64,000 bases of DNA, from positions 51,903,001-51,967,000 of the forward strand of contig NC_092316.1 in the NCBI RefSeq assembly GCF_036785885.1. The letters are read 5' to 3'. The DNA is from Coffea arabica. Lineage: Eukaryota > Streptophyta > Magnoliopsida > Gentianales > Rubiaceae. This document shows positions 29,738 to 41,375 of this stretch, piece after piece; within the stretch, counting starts at the first letter, position 1, and the number at the start of each line of letters is the position of its first letter. Position numbers and translations under genes: made by a program. The notes under the pieces were generated by a model that saw only the letters and a program-made list of their open reading frames with translations, was not told where the DNA came from and did not search any database.

Positions 29738-30784
29738 CCATAATTTTCTTCAGCAGAAGAAGAATGCATACTCGTCCGTCTATCGTAAATTTTCTGACAA
29801 GTATTGAATTATAGCGTCCTCCCTTGCAAAATTTCGGCGAGGCCCAATTTAGATTTGTGCAGATGAGTTGAACGCATAATATGGGCTGCAAGGATTTCCA
29901 ACAAGCCCACTGCTTGACTTGGGCTAAGCATGAACTTGCCTAAACTCAACAGTCGTTTATTGCTGGCATCGGGCTCACGGACCCCACGGCCGCGAGCTTT
30001 CATATTCATACTCTTCTCACTGGCATTAGGAGGAGGTTTTGAATTTAGAACATTTCAGTTACACTCATTTCGTTTTTATCATTCACCGACAATCATAAAT
30101 GACACACACATACACACATTATTTAAGGGAAACCCACAACCCAACCCAAAAGACATGCTGACTTTCAGACTACACTGAAAATCTTAAGTAGTACACACAC
30201 ACCATTCACAATCGATGTGGGATAGAGGGAAAGGGGGAGGGGAAACACCAAGACTATTGCCAAAGGCTCACCAACGGCTTTTAACCACTCTATGATTTTC
30301 CTTATTCACCAACAACCATAAATAACACACACACACACTACCTAAGGGAAACCGACGGTCCAACCCAAAAGGCATGATTTCCTTTTTATTATCCAATTTA
30401 TTCCTTCTTCATATTAAAAAAAATTATGACAAAGAAAGACATTAATGTAAGAAAGTAGTTTTAATTTGTATTAAACACTAGAGAAAAAATTTGAGCGGAA
30501 ACCACAAAAAAAGAAAAGAAAACATTACAAATGAAAATTATAATATCAAATCTATCCAACCTAGCACAATCTAACTTTAACTTATTCAGTATAAACTCTT
30601 GCAGTGTTTGACCTATTTTATAGTCCAAACTTACCGAGCCTGAATTAATAAAATGATCAAAGGAAGTACAGACTTGTTCTTATGAAATCTGTATCGAAAA
30701 TTGAAAATGAAGCATAAAGTACGTTAGACACTTGATAGATTATCAATGCATAGTTCCCCAATCAAGTAAAATTTGGATTGCCAT
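29738..30784. other. Spacer with a local duplication
   Basis: No gene. Two related 85-bp blocks at about 30074-30160 and 30293-30380 share 'cacacacacac', 'aagggaaac' and 'ccaacccaaaag', an old local duplication about 220 bp apart. Confidence 0.4.
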
Positions 30785-30915
30785 TTTTCTCCGTCAAAAA
30801 AATTTTTACGTTTTTCATGAACGCATTTTTCAATCACCTTTTTACTTCATATGTACCAAATCGTTACAGTAATTTTTTTTTTTTTTTCAGAAACTCTAAA
30901 AAGATAGCAATCTAA
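30785..30915 (+). mobile_element. Degenerate MITE copy
   Basis: Shares 'catttttcaatcaccttttt' and 'atcgttacagtaattttttt' with the complete copy at 31549-31684, ending in a diverged 'gcaatctaaa'. The inverted repeats are eroded. Confidence 0.5.
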
Positions 30916-31548
30916 AAGGGCTCAAAAATGTTTAGATTTTTTAACCACTTTATTAACGTAGCAAGATTCTCTATTTGTGCTTAGGAGAAAAGTATATTCC
31001 ACTCATGGCCCGAAAACATGTGGACCCTTGGATGGGACAAGGCTAATTTGTTAATTTAGATTTAGACTCGGGGGGTTCCCACAGCCAATAAAAGCGTTTC
31101 TTGGGGTTCAAGACATATTTCAAACTCCAATGCGGCTCGAGTTTTCTCCCCCGTGGACCGAAAGCTACGGCTGACTCTTATCACAATATGCCCCTGCAGT
31201 TCTGCTGCGCTTATGGATAAGCCCAGAAAGTTCTTTTAGATTGCAATGACCTCCTCTCCATAACGTAATTTGTGCTTTAGATTAGAAAATGTTACTCCGT
31301 TGCTTTACCGTGCAAAAAGGTATGCTTTTTTTTATCTCGGTAATTATCATTCTATAATCGTTACAGCTAATCAAAAAAGTAGCCGTAAATATAAACATAA
31401 GATCAGTAATACTCGCAAACTTAATACTAGTGAATTTCTCAAACTTCCAAATGATAATTAAAGTTTGGGAAATTTTTCATTGCAGACGGTGAAAACTTTG
31501 CTAATTCAGATTTGCCAATTGGTGGAGCGCAAACTTTGACGAGGGTGT

Positions 31549-31684
31549 GTTTGGATTGCAGATTTTCAAAGAAAAATTGCTACATTTTCTGTGGACACAT
31601 TTTTCAACCACGTTTTTATCTCACATTTATTAAATCGTTACAGTAATTTTTCTATAAAAAAGTCCAGAAAAATGCAATCCAAAC
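31549..31684 (+). mobile_element. Complete 136-bp MITE with GTTTGGATTGCA ends
   Basis: The left end GTTTGGATTGCA (31549) and right end TGCAATCCAAAC (ending 31684) are perfect inverted repeats of 12 bp. The middle has the family's 'ttttatctcacatttatt' and 'cgttacagtaatttttc' blocks. It is the best-preserved of about five copies in this window. No clear target duplication was seen, so the superfamily is left open. Confidence 0.75.
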
Positions 31685-32272
31685 GAAAAATCAGAAAAGC
31701 GTTTTATAAATGCAAATGGTTAACGTAGTGTATGCAAATGTGTGTAGTATGTTAGGAAAATTCTTTTGTGAAAATTTGTGTCACATGTATTGTTTACTTC
31801 CCATAAAGCAAAACTTCAAGAACTCTAATCTTTGATCATTTCAAATACTACTAGTTCATACGGCAAAAGGGGGGCAGTGGACCTGCATATTTTCTGTCTG
31901 CTACAGTGTTATTATAATTTTTAAGCGACAAAGACAATAATAATCTCTTCACACGTTTACAGCTTTGTCTTTAGACTAGCAGTATTCATTTTGACCATCT
32001 TTTAATACTCATTCAAACTAAGATCTTTAATTTGGAGCAGAATCAGTAATTCAATCTAGAAAGATATTCCATCTATTAAGTTGACCTTAACATTTAGGGT
32101 GGTCGAGATATAAAGGTCATGCGTGCCTCACGGATGATGTTTACTCCGTTAGAAAATACTACACACAATTCCACATCACAGCTGGATTCATGGTTTTGTT
32201 CTCTCTCTTTTCTTTTTAATGTAAGGGTTTTTTTAACGGGTGCTCTATGGGCACTCGTTAATCCCAACATAT

Positions 32273-32308
<36 letters not shown>

Positions 32309-34389
32309 CTATAACAGTTACTGTGTTTTCTTGCATTTATACACTTTCTCTAATTAATTTTATGTTTTTAAAAATCTAACGTTTGAAATATATTTTAATG
32401 GATGCCTATTAAACATATCATATATAATTTATTACTTGTACAAACACTACTTCACTTCTTTAAAATTTTATAGATCGAAAGCAAATTTTAATTATTTTGA
32501 TGCTCAACTTTTCTCCTGTATTTACCAAAAAGATTTGTTGCTGTGTGTTTAACTGGACTTCTAGGGGGCTAGGCTGTGGTTAAATGTATACATATAAATT
32601 ATTACTTGTACAAATACTACTTCACTTCTTTAAAATGACTAATACTTGATTAGTTGAACCCTGTTTTAACGTGTGCTCGTTGGGCATCGATATATTAGAC
32701 AAAAAGCGTTTTAAATTTGCAGTCCCTGCTTTTAGGTCGATCGGAAGAATGGTTAATTGATCCTCCTGTTAATATGATTATAGTCAAGTAAAACATAAAA
32801 AGTAGGATAAAATTATCTTCATCTATTCTAATTCTTTAACTAACGAGAGGCTTCAATTCAAAGATACCAACTACATTACTTCACTCCAATAGACATTTGA
32901 ATGGATTATGTTAGGATACATGAATTCCCACAGGATATGTCACTTTTAAACACGATTAAAAGAAGTAAAAATATTTCTCCAGCTTTATGAGTGCTTATCC
33001 TTTCATGTACTTTCTCTCCAAGAATCAAGCCGTAAATAATTTGTACAATTTATTACTCTTGGACGTGTAAACAAGTTTGGTAAAAACATCAAACAATTGG
33101 CATTAGCCTCGCAATCATCCCTCCATCTCACACTATCTATCGAAGCTAGTCATCCTCCTCTAGGGCACTGCTTAAAACCTACCTTATTCATCAGCACAAA
33201 TTTGCTCGAGCAATTTAATGGTTTTTGAACTGTATAGCAGATTAGTAATTCTTGAAATTAATTTACTTTGATTCTTCGAATCTCTTCTGTGATTAGATCT
33301 TTTATTGAAACATTTTCTCTTCACTTCTTGACCGAAAATGAGTGAAAATAAAATATATGGCAAGTTGAACAAGTACTTCATAAAGATATCTTTCTTTTAC
33401 CCTTCACTAAACTGGTGCATCAATTTGCACATCTCTTAAACTTATGTAATGATTCAACCCCCACCTTCATGTTTGTATAAACAACTGACTCAAGAAAAGA
33501 AAAGAAAATGTTCATATAATCTTCTATAAGTTTTTTTTGGGGGGGGGGGGGGTCAAACATCATTGTATATGAATACTTGATAATCAAGAGTTTAATTACA
33601 AAAGAGAAGCAACTGCCCTTGCATCCTCCTGGGCATGGACTTCATATCGTTAACTAGCTCTATTGCAAATTTTGCTAACTTACGTCTATGCATGTTTTCA
33701 AAATTTGGTATATGTGAGGATCAAATATTGTAACGCTTTTTGTAACTTTTTGTAACGTAACATATATATAAAAGAAGATAGTTGGAAACAGAAAAAAATG
33801 ATTCAAAAATATATTTACGACACAAGTGTCCAAACACACCCACTAGTGTCACTACTAAGAGTTTTGTGAGAAACTAATAGGGGGAAAACTGTAGTAAAAG
33901 GGACTCTTATAGGCAATTGGCCAAAAGGGCAAAAGCACACTATGCATACTATTTGAAAACATTCGGGGACAAAATTATACTTGGATGTAAATTCATGGGA
34001 GTTGAATGTAATTATACCAAAATCCAGAATGCTCCCCATCCGAACCTAGTCAAAGCCAACAACCGCACCCAAAAGTCAAAATCATTAGCAAAAAAAAAAA
34101 AATCCAAAAAAGAAAAAAGAAAATGGTGATAAATCTTTTTGTCACTGTCGGACTTTTACAGTCAAGGTGCGAACACGTGGCTTATGTAATCATCAGATAG
34201 TATCTCCCAAAAAAAAAAAGGAAAAAAAGAAAAGCTAAAAGGTTAAAAAGAAAAAAAAAAGAAAATCAACAGTCCATCTCACTAGCAACAGCCCCAGTTG
34301 CTTGGAAACGCAGGGGTTTGAGTTTCAGTTAGTTGACGGCAGCAGGACAGAGGGAGAGAGAAAATAAAGCCGCCCCCTCCTTTTAACCC
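31685..34389. other. Gene-free spacer upstream of the PPR gene, with repeats
   Basis: No gene. A (TA)n microsatellite occupies about 32272-32298. Two partial direct copies of an AT-rich repeat lie at about 32405-32460 and 32585-32636 (shared 'attacttgtacaaa' and 'actacttcacttctttaaaa'), and a 'ttttaacg.gtgctc' motif occurs at 32230 and 32664. A poly-G run is at 33540-33552. The right end (34140-34389) is purine-rich and probably the PPR promoter. Confidence 0.4.
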
Positions 34390-36745
34390 CTTCTCCTGTC
34401 TTTTTGCCTCTGTTCAATTTCTTCTTCTTCTTCTCCTCCTCCTCCTATGCTTATGTTTTCTCTCATTATTTATCACTCCCAGTAATACGTATTCTTTGAA
34501 GCCTCAAATACCATTTTAGGTACTTCTCGACTCTGTTACTCGTGTTACTTTATGCTGTTGCAGTATAAAGTTTGAGTATTTCTTTTGTTTTATTTATTTT
34601 TTTGGTAGCTGGGTTCTGGCTGTTACGGTTAGTTCTGCTTCTTATGGCTATAATGTGGGTTTGTGATGATTTTTCGTTGCTCCGTTTCTTTTGGGGCCAG
34701 GGTGAAGGGGTGTGATTGATCCTGTGATTCTGGGTTGTGCTCAATTTGCTGATACAATAGAAAGTAAAGGTTTGTTTGTTGGGTGTGGATTAGTAAGGGA
34801 AAATGTGGGTTCTTTTTTATTTGGCTTGGATTTGGTAAAGACTGATGCTTTTGTATTTTACTTGAATTGAAATGGTAAAAGTTTTATGTTGGTTGTAGTT
34901 TTACTTGTATAGAAATGGTAAAGATTGTTTTTTTTTCTTTCTTTTTTTTTTTTTTTGCATTTTTAGACTTTTATTATTATTATTCTTTAATTTGGATGGA
35001 CTATTTGCAAATCGTTGTCATGGTTACAGTTTTTTTTTTCCTTCCTTGAACCTCCTGATAGAGGTATCTGTACATAGTTTCTGCTTATGAGAGTTGAAGC
35101 TGCTTCTTTCCGAACATAGGAGTTGGGTGGGTTTTGTTTCTACTTACTCATTGTTGGTAGGTTGGGTATTTTAAACATTTAGATTTGATCAGGAGTAATG
35201 CCACGAGTAGGGCAAGATATAAGTTGAATAATTATTGTTATGAAATATGAACACTTTTTTTTTTGGTTGAGATGTTTGAATGTAGCAGTTGTCTTTTTCA
35301 TTTATACTATGAGAAGCTTCCAGTGTTGTTTTTCTGCTTCCACGGAGAACCTTCAATGGCAGCTTTTGTGTTGCCTGTTTACTTTTATGGTGATTGCTGA
35401 TGGTGTGATATTAAGGAGGAATAAAAAAAATCTTCTATGTGCTTCCATTGTCTGGTTTTTGTTTAATTGCAGTTCTTGATCACAAGGTGTGGACTAGCAG
35501 AGAGCTGCCTTTTTTTTTTTGCGGCATTCTTGCTTGTGTTTAATCGAGTCATGCTTGTAGTTATAACTGTATATAGGTACAATAATCAGGTGTTTTTTGT
35601 TTTGGCTTTGCTGCTTGCGTGGTGTTTTCATGTCTTTCTTTTTAATGTTCAGAGAGACCTAAGATGTATGTATATAGTTTTTGTTTAATGACTAAGTTTT
35701 TCCTTTCTCTTGCAATTAGATGTTTATGTAATGAAATTCAAACTTGTGAGTGCTTGTGCATGTTTTGCCTCATGGGTATTTTCCAGCTTCTCCATGGCCA
35801 TGACAAGGGTTTTCTCCTCCATTTTTTAATGAGAGGGTGTAGGAGGATGGCTAACTTTTACTTCTTTTTCTTTTTTTCCCTCCAGCGTGATGCTCATAAA
35901 CTTTGCTACTACTTCATTTTAAAGTGTCGATCACCTTTATTGAAGAAAGAGCTTACTTCCAACTCTCAAACCCTTTCATCATTTCCCTCAAAAACTGAAG
36001 TGGCAGATGAAATATAGTGGTGAAGTTTGTTTAACTACTTCTTAGTCTTCCTTAATGTATTGACTTAGTTGGCTTCACGTTTGGTCAATATGATCAGAAA
36101 TTTTGTTTTGCCAAACCAGTGTTTATGGCATCGACATATTTTGTCCTTGGGCTTTATGTTTCCTGTGTCCTGTACATCTGTGTATCTTCAGCATTCCATA
36201 ATTAGCATAGGTTTTCTTGTTCATGGAGATATGAGTTTGTTGGTCATATGTGATGCCTAATTTCCATTGGAATATGAACGTTGTGATCCCCCATCCTGCT
36301 GCAATCTAAAATTCTGCATCTCACTCTCCATCAGTCAGACTTGAATTGCTGAATTGACATATGCTTCTATTCAGTTTAGGTCCCTTGGCAGTTCTTTCTG
36401 TGCTGCGTGCAATAGTCTGTAGAAAATGATGAAATATCTAATTAAGACTGATTTAGTGCTGCTGATGTAAGCAGGTCCCTTTTTTTTTTTGGTTTTTTGG
36501 CTAGGTTCCTTGGCTTTTTTGTTACAGCAAAGTGTCCATAAGTTGTTAATTAGTTTAATCTAAAATCAAGATACATTAAGGTGCATGGTGTCTGCTTACT
36601 AATATATTGTATAAACTGCCAATGCCATTTGTTACCTTATGTTGAATGGATTTGTGGAACAAAGACTAAATTAATGCTTGTAGCTTTCAAGGTGGAATTG
36701 TCAATAATCTGTTTCTCTCATTTCTGTACCACAACATTCCAGATT
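34390..36745 (+). promoter_or_regulatory. Leader exon and probable 2.2-kb leader intron of the PPR gene
   Basis: A CT-rich leader (ttcttcttcttctcctcctc, about 34420-34445) runs to a possible donor ttttag|gtac at 34519/34520. A strong acceptor, cattccag, ends at 36742, three bases before the PPR start codon at 36746. The interval has no other recognisable gene. A long intron directly before the start codon is plausible, but the donor position is inferred and other donors are possible. Confidence 0.4.
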
Positions 36746-39340
36746 ATGCTACGTGCAAAGCAGCTTGGTACACTTTCTCAGTCAGCGAGGTCTTTTATTC
36801 TTAGTGGTTCAAGGTGTAGTGCAGCAGATGGAAGTTCATGCACTTGTTCTGAAGATGAGACCTGTGTTTCTGGGAGGCCTCATAGGAAACATGAATTGCC
36901 ACAACGGGCAATATCATCCCCCGTTGTGTCTAGACCTTCGGTAGCAGTAGGTTCTCTCATTTCAAAAGATGCTGGAAAAACTGCGGACAATCAAAAACTG
37001 GATGTTAAGCATCCAGTCTCGCAGCCGCAAGTCACACCTGTCTCCAGCTCAATCAAAAGAGAAAATTGTGTAAATTATGCTGACTTTGATGGTACTGGTG
37101 TAATGCATCCATCACCTCCAATTGCTGACCAGTTTGTCAAGGCAGGCATTGCTGCTGTCGGCTTTTTGTCTGATTTGGTAAGTTATAAGATTTCAATGAC
37201 AGATGGAGGTGGAATTCTTGGCTCACCTCAAAACTCTGTTGTTGAGCAGGCAAAGCCAATCCATGTCAGAGCTTCAAATGTTAAAACTGTAAGAAGAGAA
37301 AAAGTCCATCCGCAATCCCACCCTCATACCACAGCTGGATCAAGTGCAACAAATAACTCGAATGCTTCAAAGGGCAGAGCAGATAAATCTACTTCAGTGA
37401 AAAGTACTGGTAATTTGTCAAATAATGGAATGGGGAACTATGTGGAAGCCAATGGGATTGCTTTGGAATCTTGTGACAGGAAAAGATCAATGCCTCAGAG
37501 ATCTAAAACCTACCCTAGTCACTTTGTTCCAAATGTGCACAATGGAGAAAAAAAGATAGTCAAAGACATGACTGAAGGTTTTGCTAGGTCTGTGAGAGAA
37601 ACCAAGGTACTGAGAGGAGTTGCTCCTATTGCTAGGGAGTTTTCAGGCTCTGGCCATGTGGTTGATAATGTTTCTCACATGTTACAGCAGATGAAGTGGG
37701 GACCTGTAACTGAAGAGTCTCTTAGAAAACTCAACTGCTCTCTGGATGCTTTCCAAGCTAACAAAATTTTAAAGCAGCTTCAAGATTATACCGTTGCTCT
37801 TGGATTTTTCTATTGGTTGAAAAAGCAACCTGGGTTCAAGCATGATGGACATACCTACACCACCATGGTTGGTATCCTTGGCCGAGCCAGGCAATTTGGG
37901 GCAATAAACAAGTTGCTTGACCAAATGGTCATGGAGGGATGCCAACCTAATGTTGTAACATACAATCGACTTATTCACAGTTATGGCCGGGCAAACTATT
38001 TAAATGAGGCTATCAATGTCTTCAACAAGATGCAGAAGGCAGGCTGTCAACCTGACCGTGTAACCTATTGTACGCTTATTGATATTCATGCAAAAGCAGG
38101 GTATCTAGATGTTGCTATGGACATGTACCAGAGGATGCAAGAATTTGGGCTCTCTCCAGACACATTCACTTATAGTGTCATCATTAATTGTCTTGGGAAA
38201 GCTGGTCACTTGGCTGATGCTCATAAGCTGTTTTGCGAGATGGTTAATCAGGGATGTGTACCTAATTTAGTGACATACAATATCATGATTGCTCTGCATG
38301 CTAAGGCAAGGAATTACCAAAATGCTTTGCAGCTGTACCGTGACATGCAAAATGCTGGCTTTGAACCAGACAAAGTGACGTACAGCATAGTGATGGAGGT
38401 GCTTGGTCACTGTGGCTATCTGGAGGAAGCAGAGGCAGTTTTTGCTGAGATGAAAAGGAAGAACTGGGTTCCAGATGAGCCAGTGTATGGTCTTCTTGTG
38501 GACGTCTGGGGAAAGGTTGGGAATGCTGAAAAGGCCTGGGAATGGTATAGAGCCATGCTTAATGCAGGTTTACGCCCTAATGTGCCTACTTGTAATTCTC
38601 TTCTCAGTGCTTTTCTTAGGGTTCATCGACTCTCAGATGCATATAACCTGCTCCAGAGCATGCTTAGTTTGGGGCTCAATCCTTCTTTGCAAACTTACAC
38701 CTTACTCCTTAGTTGTTGTACAGAAGCCAAAACATCATTTGACATGTCATTTTGTTGCCAGCTGATGGCTGTCACATGCCACCCAGCACATATGTTCTTG
38801 TTGTCCATGCCAGCAGCAGGACCTGACGGGCAGAATGTGAGGGATCATGCGAGCAACTTCTTAGATTTTATGCATAGTGAAGATAGAGAGAGTAAGAGGG
38901 GACTTGTGGATGCAGTAGTTGATTTTCTTCACAAGACAGGTCTTAAGGAGGAAGCTGGGTCTGTTTGGGAGGTTGCTGCACAGAAAAATGTTTATCCTGA
39001 TGCTGTTAGGGAGAAAAGTTCTTGTTATTGGCTTATAAACTTGCACGTCATGTCGGATGGAACTGCTGTAACAGCACTGTCAAGGACACTTGCCTGGTTT
39101 CGTCGTCAGATGCTTGCTTCAGGGATTTGTCCAAGTCGGATCGATATTGTGACAGGCTGGGGCAGGAGGAGCAGGGTAACGGGGTCATCTCTGGTGCGGC
39201 AGGCTGTGCAGGAGTTGCTTAACGTGTTTAGCTTCCCTTTTGTCACTGAGAATGGTAATTCTGGGTGTTTTGTGGGGTGTGGAGAACCTCTTAGCAGGTG
39301 GTTGGTGCAATCATATGTTGAGCGCATGCATTTGCTGTAG
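36746..39340 (+). CDS. PPR-SMR protein, At1g18900/At1g74750-like
   Basis: A single uninterrupted coding exon of 864 codons. The ATG at 36746 was chosen over upstream in-frame ATGs because it follows an acceptor site and opens with MLRAKQLGTLSQSARSFILS, as in plant homologues. Residues 1 to about 330 are a low-complexity Ser-rich region. From about residue 369 there are eight consecutive P-type pentatricopeptide repeats of 35 residues, starting HTYTTMVGILGRARQ. The C-terminus (about 766-845) is an SMR domain with LHVMSDG and TGWGRRS motifs; the protein ends in YVERMHLL. PPR proteins bind RNA base by base, mostly in chloroplasts or mitochondria, and PPR-SMR members act in organelle RNA processing, translation or signalling. 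The exact target is unknown. Length and ends match the Arabidopsis pair; no defect is seen. Confidence 0.95.
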   Translation: MLRAKQLGTLSQSARSFILSGSRCSAADGSSCTCSEDETCVSGRPHRKHELPQRAISSPVVSRPSVAVGSLISKDAGKTADNQKLDVKHPVSQPQVTPVSSSIKRENCVNYADFDGTGVMHPSPPIADQFVKAGIAAVGFLSDLVSYKISMTDGGGILGSPQNSVVEQAKPIHVRASNVKTVRREKVHPQSHPHTTAGSSATNNSNASKGRADKSTSVKSTGNLSNNGMGNYVEANGIALESCDRKRSMPQRSKTYPSHFVPNVHNGEKKIVKDMTEGFARSVRETKVLRGVAPIAREFSGSGHVVDNVSHMLQQMKWGPVTEESLRKLNCSLDAFQANKILKQLQDYTVALGFFYWLKKQPGFKHDGHTYTTMVGILGRARQFGAINKLLDQMVMEGCQPNVVTYNRLIHSYGRANYLNEAINVFNKMQKAGCQPDRVTYCTLIDIHAKAGYLDVAMDMYQRMQEFGLSPDTFTYSVIINCLGKAGHLADAHKLFCEMVNQGCVPNLVTYNIMIALHAKARNYQNALQLYRDMQNAGFEPDKVTYSIVMEVLGHCGYLEEAEAVFAEMKRKNWVPDEPVYGLLVDVWGKVGNAEKAWEWYRAMLNAGLRPNVPTCNSLLSAFLRVHRLSDAYNLLQSMLSLGLNPSLQTYTLLLSCCTEAKTSFDMSFCCQLMAVTCHPAHMFLLSMPAAGPDGQNVRDHASNFLDFMHSEDRESKRGLVDAVVDFLHKTGLKEEAGSVWEVAAQKNVYPDAVREKSSCYWLINLHVMSDGTAVTALSRTLAWFRRQMLASGICPSRIDIVTGWGRRSRVTGSSLVRQAVQELLNVFSFPFVTENGNSGCFVGCGEPLSRWLVQSYVERMHLL

Positions 39341-40522
39341 GTTCTAATAGGGGGAAGGTTTTGTATTCCCCCATCTTCAGGAAATTTTGTTGTGGAAGAG
39401 GAACTTTGATTGCCTCAGGGATTAGCATGTAATCGTCATGTACCTAAATGTTCTTATTGTGTAGTGTTAAGATCTAGTTTACATTAGTTTCTGTCCCCTT
39501 CCAGTTGCTTTCACTCAGTATTAGCTTCAAATGAGTCCTAAGCGTGAGTCAAATTTTGCTGGAGTCCTTCCATTGATCATGACAAATGGAAAGCTTAAAG
39601 CCTCTATGTCTTGAAAGCTGGTGAATAGTTTTGTTTGAAAGCTTGTGAATAGTTTTGTTTGATATGCTTCCCGAATCTGGAGCTGCTTCAAATCTGGTAA
39701 TTGTCGTAAAGACATTGATTACTGGGCTTAAATTCCTTATTCCTCGCTGTATCACTCTGGACTTTTTCTTTGTATTGTACATTTGGGAGACAGTTCGAGC
39801 AAGTGGCAGGAGCTGCAGATGTGCTTGTCAAATGAAGTTGGGAGATGAAGTTCAAATTCGAAATATATTTTTGCCATTCGAAAGCTTTAGGCTTTTGCAT
39901 GGCAAAAATTGATTTAACAGGGTGAGCAGCTGCATCTAGTTTAACCTCTTCAAGCCAAAGAATCACACATATACGTTCAAACTTTGGTACCATCAGCAAG
40001 TAAAAACATAATCGATTCTACAATCAAATCCAACTTTTGAGTTTTTAACAAGCACTTAACTTGTCTCAGCACTTACTTTAGAGTTTTGAACCGAGAAGAA
40101 CTGCAAGGAAAACAAACGACTTATTTGTGCCACATCAAATACGCAATGAATTTTTGTTACTAGTGCCTTGGGTTTTACCCTACGACAATGGCCTTTGTTA
40201 CCATTTCTGCAAGGTTTGTACAACAAACTCATCAAGGGATGAGCAATATGACCTGTTCAATGTCTGACGTTTTGGTTTCTTCCAAGTTGCATTCTGGATT
40301 TGATGCCAATATCAAGAGGTTGGTTTTGAACTCATTTCCTGAGCAGTTGCAATGAAAGCACCTAAAGGGTCAAATCAAAATTTCTCTTTTTTCGGCTCAT
40401 TATTGTTTTCCATGTACACTGGAGAACAGATGCAAACTTAAAATGGTATGGTATATAAATAGGATACATTGTGAAGAAACTGAAACTGAAGTTCTTCCCC
40501 GTCTCTAACAATTAGAACATCT
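39341..40522. other. PPR 3' UTR and convergent spacer
   Basis: No coding sequence. It includes the PPR 3' UTR and, at its right end, any 3' UTR of the minus-strand pseudogene. A 24-bp direct repeat (gaatagttttgttt twice) lies at about 39616-39662. Confidence 0.4.
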
Positions 40523-41375
40523 TCAACCTTCAGATTTCCTTCTCTTATTCGATTTTTTTTGCTCAGGATGTTCTAATGATCCAGAAAAGACATCAGCTCT
40601 ATGTTCTTTTCCTGAATCTTGGACAGAATGGTCAATGGACCTGCCTGGCTCATCCACAGGTCTTCTCAATGGACTCTTTGATGCATCCTCGGACCCAGAA
40701 CTTCTGTTTCTTGGAGTATGTATAGAGGAAGTATAGCCACTCACTGGGCTCCGGATAATGCAGTAGAGAAACAAGCCGTGAAGATCTTCCCAGCTGTTAC
40801 CACATACAAGTCATATTCAAGTGTAGCGTCATTGAAAACAATAACAGCATCGAGCTACATTTCATTCACACGAAAATCTGGAGTGAGATCTTTGATTCTC
40901 TGGCTTTAAATAAACCATTTGAGCAAAACCATAATTGGATTTGTTGTTCTAGTTTTACATGATTCTGCTAGCAATACCTATTTCGTCAAACTGCACGGAA
41001 ACTTTTGCATGCAACAAGGCCTATGATATTAGAAATCCATAGAGTAATTTAGGACATGCCTTTGTTAATATAGACTCAAACTCAACATCTTAAGTAGGTA
41101 ACCGGAATAGGTTTCTCTATCTTCACTTTCCTTGTTTTAACAACTCAAATAGAAACTCATAACTTGCTTTGACTGTAATATTTTTTTGGCCAACCAATAT
41201 TCAACTTAGAACCTACTCCAATTATGGGAGCTTGATGGATATTTCTCCGGAGAGTTCTCTCCTAAAAGAGCTGCATTTGGATATAAAAAGCATGCACTTT
41301 ACAATGATTGTCAATTTATTGTTTTTCCCAGATAAAATAAAAAACGGCACATGTGACTCAACCAATAAAAACAAT

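Noticed and set aside
36581..36745. In-frame N-terminal extension of the PPR protein (55 extra residues)
   Set aside because: The sequence upstream of 36746 is intron-like, ends in a splice acceptor, and the protein from 36746 begins exactly as plant homologues do.
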